A DNA stretch of 15,161 nucleotides. Source: an uncultured Hyphomonadaceae bacterium (lineage in GTDB: Bacteria > Pseudomonadota > Alphaproteobacteria > Caulobacterales > Hyphomonadaceae). The notes beneath the pieces were generated by a model, which was given only the letters and a program-made list of their open reading frames with translations, did not search any database and was not told the origin of the DNA. A program made the position numbers and the translations under genes. The stretch covers positions 1-15,161 of the forward strand of contig CALLCD010000199.1 in the NCBI GenBank assembly GCA_938049795.1, read 5' to 3'. This document shows positions 12,804 to 15,161 of this stretch, piece after piece; the stretch's first letter is position 1, and each line of letters opens with the position of its first letter.

Positions 12804-13589
12804 CTACTGTACTGGGTCTTCAGCGGCGGGAGGATCTTCGAAGTCGTCAAAATCGTCGAAATCAGGTAGGTCGTCGAAACTGTCTTCAGAGATAACGCCG
12901 TCGCGGATGGCAGAGCGGCGTTGGGCCGAATAGCCGCGCCGGAGGGCGACATAGGGTTCGGGCTGTTCGCGAATGGTCTGGATGGCGGCGTCAAGCTCGG
13001 CGCGGGTGTCGATGGCGAGGAAGACGGTTTCGGTGGCGTTGAAATAGGTCGAAAGATTGCTGACGCCGAAACTGGTCCAGGTCAGCGGATCGAACGCGGT
13101 GTCGATGAGGCGGCCCGTGGTGTCGCGCAGATTGGAGGGGCCGAGCAGGGGAGCGACGAAATAGGCGCCCATAGGTACGCCCCAATGGCCCAACGTCTGG
13201 CCGAAATCTTCATTATGGCCTTCAAGACCAGACTTCCCGGCGACATCGAAAAGACCGCCAAGACCAACGGTGGAATTGATGATAAAGCGGCTCAACGTCT
13301 CTGCGGCGCGCTGGGGTTTGGCTTGGAGGACATCATTGACGAAGATTCGCGGGGCGCTGGCATTGGCGAAGAAATTGCGCAGACCTGAGCGTGCGGGTCT
13401 CGGTACGGTCTTTTTATAGCCCGTGGCGACCGGCCCGATGACGGCTTTGTCCACGCTCTCATTGAAGCCGTAAATATTACGGTTTAGCCCCTCGAACGGA
13501 TCATAGATTTCTGATGTGTCTTGCTGTTTGGTGGTGGCGCAACCGGCCATTACAAATAGAGAAAGAAGTGTAAAAACAAGCGTGCGCAT
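12804..13589 (-). CDS. mlaA: MlaA/VacJ family outer-membrane lipoprotein
   Basis: This 261-residue lipoprotein starts with a signal sequence ending in a lipobox-like MAGC (residues near 13-16) and continues with the MlaA core. That core shows YDPFEGLNRNIYGFNESVD, PRPARSGLRNFFANASAPR, GGLFDVAGKSGLEGHNEDF, LGHWGVPMGAYFVAPLLGP and DPLTWTSF. MlaA forms a doughnut in the outer membrane that removes mislocalised phospholipids from the outer leaflet and passes them to MlaC. The start at 13589 places the signal peptide at the N-terminus and fits the promoter at 13617-13645; in-frame ATGs at 13631 and 13676 would lie in or above that promoter. Unusual is the acidic tail of about 28 residues with Asp/Phe repeats (DDLPDFDDFDDFEDPP). 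The gene is divergent from the ArsR-methyltransferase gene. Confidence 0.93.
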   Translation of the reverse strand: MRTLVFTLLSLFVMAGCATTKQQDTSEIYDPFEGLNRNIYGFNESVDKAVIGPVATGYKKTVPRPARSGLRNFFANASAPRIFVNDVLQAKPQRAAETLSRFIINSTVGLGGLFDVAGKSGLEGHNEDFGQTLGHWGVPMGAYFVAPLLGPSNLRDTTGRLIDTAFDPLTWTSFGVSNLSTYFNATETVFLAIDTRAELDAAIQTIREQPEPYVALRRGYSAQRRSAIRDGVISEDSFDDLPDFDDFDDFEDPPAAEDPVQ

Positions 13590-13616
13590 ACTGTATGAGT
13601 CCCAAAATGTTGATTG

Positions 13617-13645
13617 AGTATGCTGTTTCATCGTCTTTCGATCAA
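13617..13645 (-). promoter_or_regulatory. Putative mlaA-mlaC promoter
   Basis: On the minus strand TTGATC (complement of 13640-13645) and CATACT (complement of 13617-13622) are spaced by exactly 17 bases. This would start transcription about 20 bases before the mlaA ATG at 13589. The hexamers are moderate matches to a sigma-70 consensus; support comes from spacing and position. Confidence 0.4.
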
Positions 13646-13692
13646 CTCGGTTTGCCATGAATTTATTGTTACGCATTTCGGATCCTGGCGAC

Positions 13693-13728
13693 TTGTCTAA
13701 ACATATAAATATGTGTTTATATGTTTAT
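13693..13728 (+). promoter_or_regulatory. Promoter with large palindromic operator before the ArsR-methyltransferase gene
   Basis: TTGTCT (13693-13698) and TTTATA (13716-13721) are spaced by 17 bases, placing the transcription start at about 13728-13729, on the start codon itself. A perfect inverted repeat with 12-bp arms, TAAACATATAAA (13698-13709) and TTTATATGTTTA (13716-13727), covers the spacer and -10. A smaller palindrome, ACATAT-AA-ATATGT (13701-13714), is nested inside. AT-rich dyads of this form are typical of ArsR-family operators, so autoregulation is likely. Confidence 0.65.
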
Positions 13729-14718
13729 ATGAGTGAATATGGCTCCCTTCTGGTCGATCGTCTGCGCGCTTTGGGCGAGATTAATCGGTTGCGCATTCTG
13801 ATGCTGCTGCGTCAGGGTGAGCTTTCCGTTGGTGAACTGGCGCAGATTATGGGGCAGAGCCAACCGAGATTATCGCACCATTTGAAGTCTCTGACCAATG
13901 CGGGGCTCGTTGAGCGACTGCCAGAAGGGTCATGGGTGTTCTACAGTTTGCCTATTGGCGGGGAGGTGCGGGTATTGATCGAACAGGTCTTGCCGATGAC
14001 TGGTGAGGAAGAGGGCGTGTTCGGGCGTGATCTGGAGCATTTGCAGCGGGTGCGGGAGGCCCGTGCGGCTGCGGCGGAGGATTATTTCGAGGACATTGCC
14101 GAGACGTGGGACACGGTGCGGGCGCTGCATTATCCGAGCGAGAAGATTGAAGCGGCGCTGATGTCGCTTGTGGATGATGGGCCATTGACCCGGATGATTG
14201 ATATCGGCACAGGCACAGGGCGGATGCTGGCTCTGTTTGCGGATCGGTTCGAACGGACCGACGGGGTGGATATGAGCCATCGTATGCTGACCGTGGCGCG
14301 GGCCAATCTGGAGAAGGCGGGCGTGCGCAATGCGAATGTCCGGCAGGCAGATGCGCAGGCGCTCCCGTTTGCAGATGCCTGTGCTGATCTTGTGACCCTG
14401 CATCAGGTGCTTCACTATATGGATGAGCCAGAGCGTGTTGTTGGAGAAGCTGTCAGGGTTTTAAGGCCCGGGGGCTTGCTGCTCATTGTGGATTTTGCGC
14501 CGCACGAGCTTGAGTTTCTGCGGACCGAGCATGGCCATCGGCGCTTGGGTATCCGGCATGAGCGGCTTGGTGAGTGGTTGGATCGGACCGGGCTGTCTGT
14601 GTCGCCGCCGCAATTGCTCGACCAGCCGGACAGGTCGGTGGATGGATTGGCTATTCAGGTTTGGGCTGTCCGCGCGCCGATGGGGGCGCAAGACCAGTTA
14701 GAAGGAACCGCTGCATGA
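13729..14718 (+). CDS. ArsR-family regulator fused to a SAM-dependent methyltransferase
   Basis: This 329-residue fusion has an ArsR-type winged helix at residues 7-75 (LRALGEINRLRILMLL, then ELSVGELAQIMGQSQPRLSHHLKSL). A class I methyltransferase domain follows, with motif I IDIGTGTGR near 156-164, DGVDMSHRML after it, and LHQVLHYMDEPERVVGEAVR plus LRPGGLLLIVDF near 225-257. The cysteine metal site of ArsR/SmtB sensors (ELCVCDL) is replaced by ELSVGEL, so it is not a classic metal sensor. Because it overlaps metF by four bases, I infer a regulator of methionine/SAM-cycle genes that may sense SAM or S-adenosylhomocysteine (SahR-like). The start at 13729 fits the domain boundary; no ribosome-binding site is present, which suggests a leaderless mRNA. 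Upstream in-frame ATGs at 13657 and 13711 lie in the promoter/operator area. Confidence 0.88.
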   Translation: MSEYGSLLVDRLRALGEINRLRILMLLRQGELSVGELAQIMGQSQPRLSHHLKSLTNAGLVERLPEGSWVFYSLPIGGEVRVLIEQVLPMTGEEEGVFGRDLEHLQRVREARAAAAEDYFEDIAETWDTVRALHYPSEKIEAALMSLVDDGPLTRMIDIGTGTGRMLALFADRFERTDGVDMSHRMLTVARANLEKAGVRNANVRQADAQALPFADACADLVTLHQVLHYMDEPERVVGEAVRVLRPGGLLLIVDFAPHELEFLRTEHGHRRLGIRHERLGEWLDRTGLSVSPPQLLDQPDRSVDGLAIQVWAVRAPMGAQDQLEGTAA

Positions 14719-15161
14719 GCGCGTTGAATATATCGTTTGAGTTTTTCCCGCCCAAGAGTGCGGCGATGGAAGCGCGGCTTTGGGAGTCGGTCGAGCGGCT
14801 CGAACCGATGGCACCCGCCTTTGTGTCGGTGACCTATGGGGCAGGCGGCTCAACGCGGGACCGGACGCATATGGCGGTCAAGCGGATTGTGGACGAGACG
14901 AACCTTGCGCCGGCTGCGCATCTGACATGCGTGGGGGCGAGCCGCGAGGATGTGATGTCGGTGGCCAAAGACTATGCCGATGCAGGCGTGCGGCATATTG
15001 TGGCTTTGCGCGGAGATCCGCCGACGGGGATGGGCGCGCGATTTGAGCCGCATCCGGACGGATTTAAGGGCTCGGTCGAATTGATCGAAGCGCTGCGGTC
15101 TGATCATCCGATCCCAGGGCGCGTGTTTGAAATTTCTGTGGCGTGTTATCCTGAGCCGCAT
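14715..15161 (+). CDS. metF: Methylenetetrahydrofolate reductase, 3' end beyond window
   Basis: The first 149 residues are present and the gene runs off the right edge; family members are about 290-310 residues. The enzyme reduces 5,10-methylene-THF to 5-methyl-THF using FAD, supplying the methyl group for methionine synthase. Family motifs are clear: SFEFFPPK at residues 7-14, with E9 matching catalytic Glu28 of E. coli MetF; VTYGAGGSTRDRT at 39-51; LTCVG at 70-74; and LRGDPP at 98-103, with D101 matching E. coli Asp120. The ATGA at 14715-14718 overlaps the stop of the ArsR-methyltransferase gene. A GAAGGA element inside that gene provides the ribosome-binding site, so the two are translationally coupled. 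Confidence 0.96.
   Translation, partial: MSALNISFEFFPPKSAAMEARLWESVERLEPMAPAFVSVTYGAGGSTRDRTHMAVKRIVDETNLAPAAHLTCVGASREDVMSVAKDYADAGVRHIVALRGDPPTGMGARFEPHPDGFKGSVELIEALRSDHPIPGRVFEISVACYPEPH

Noticed and set aside
12788..12994. 69-codon N-terminal extension of MlaC
   Set aside because: It overlaps the mlaA coding region, has low-complexity Ser/Pro/Thr composition, and would bury the signal peptide internally.
13657..13728. N-terminal extension of the ArsR-methyltransferase from the ATG at 13657
   Set aside because: It would translate through the promoter and palindrome, adds residues outside the ArsR domain and has no ribosome-binding site.
1..15161. CRISPR arrays, tRNA/rRNA genes, prophage, toxin-antitoxin or known defence systems
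   Set aside because: No regularly spaced direct repeats, cloverleaf-like segments, integrase or transposase motifs, or defence-family motifs were found. The orphan at 1077-1409 has no partner gene to support a toxin-antitoxin reading.

Overview
This 15.2 kb window looks like ordinary chromosome from a GC-rich alphaproteobacterium, possibly of the Caulobacterales/Hyphomonadales type. The reasons are a giant (about 1,580-residue) NAD-dependent glutamate dehydrogenase, an ArsR-methyltransferase fusion regulator coupled to metF, an mlaA-mlaC pair without the rest of the Mla system, and REP-like intergenic palindromes. The lineage is an inference from gene content; no rRNA or marker phylogeny was possible. 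No tRNA, rRNA, CRISPR array, transposase, phage gene or recognisable defence system was seen.

Layout. Positions 1-949 (minus) hold the N-terminal two thirds of a YjgR/DUF853 HerA-like ATPase that runs off the left edge. A small AT-richer orphan gene (1077-1409, minus) follows. Next is a gene-free stretch of about 435 bases filled with palindromic repeats. An AI-2E/PerM-family membrane protein (1846-2979) comes next. The following gap contains a promoter-like element and three consecutive stem-loops ending in an excellent intrinsic terminator, which I read as a candidate small RNA (about 3025-3150). Then come the large glutamate dehydrogenase (3249-7979), a convergent YeaQ/GlsB-like small membrane protein sharing its stop-codon palindrome (7976-8290, minus), and the ribosome-associated GTPase TypA/BipA (8455-10284). 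These are followed by a secreted SNase-fold nuclease and a DUF1232 membrane protein (both minus, 10288-11213) and an SDR of the 3-hydroxyacyl-CoA dehydrogenase type II group (11277-12056). A bidirectional terminator, mlaC and mlaA (minus, 12149-13589), an ArsR-methyltransferase regulator (13729-14718) and the start of metF (14715 to the right edge) complete the window.

Functional links. mlaA-mlaC form a two-gene outer-membrane lipid asymmetry operon. The ArsR-methyltransferase gene and metF overlap by four bases and form a methionine/one-carbon operon, probably regulated by its own product through a 12-bp-arm palindrome over the promoter. The remaining genes are mostly single transcription units with housekeeping or envelope roles.

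Most worth a second look: (i) the candidate sRNA, whose second and third hairpins both present the loop sequence TGTCCCC; (ii) the predicted leaderless, operator-covered promoter of the ArsR-methyltransferase gene; (iii) the AT-rich orphan gene beside the repeat cluster; (iv) the Asp/Phe repeat tail on MlaA.
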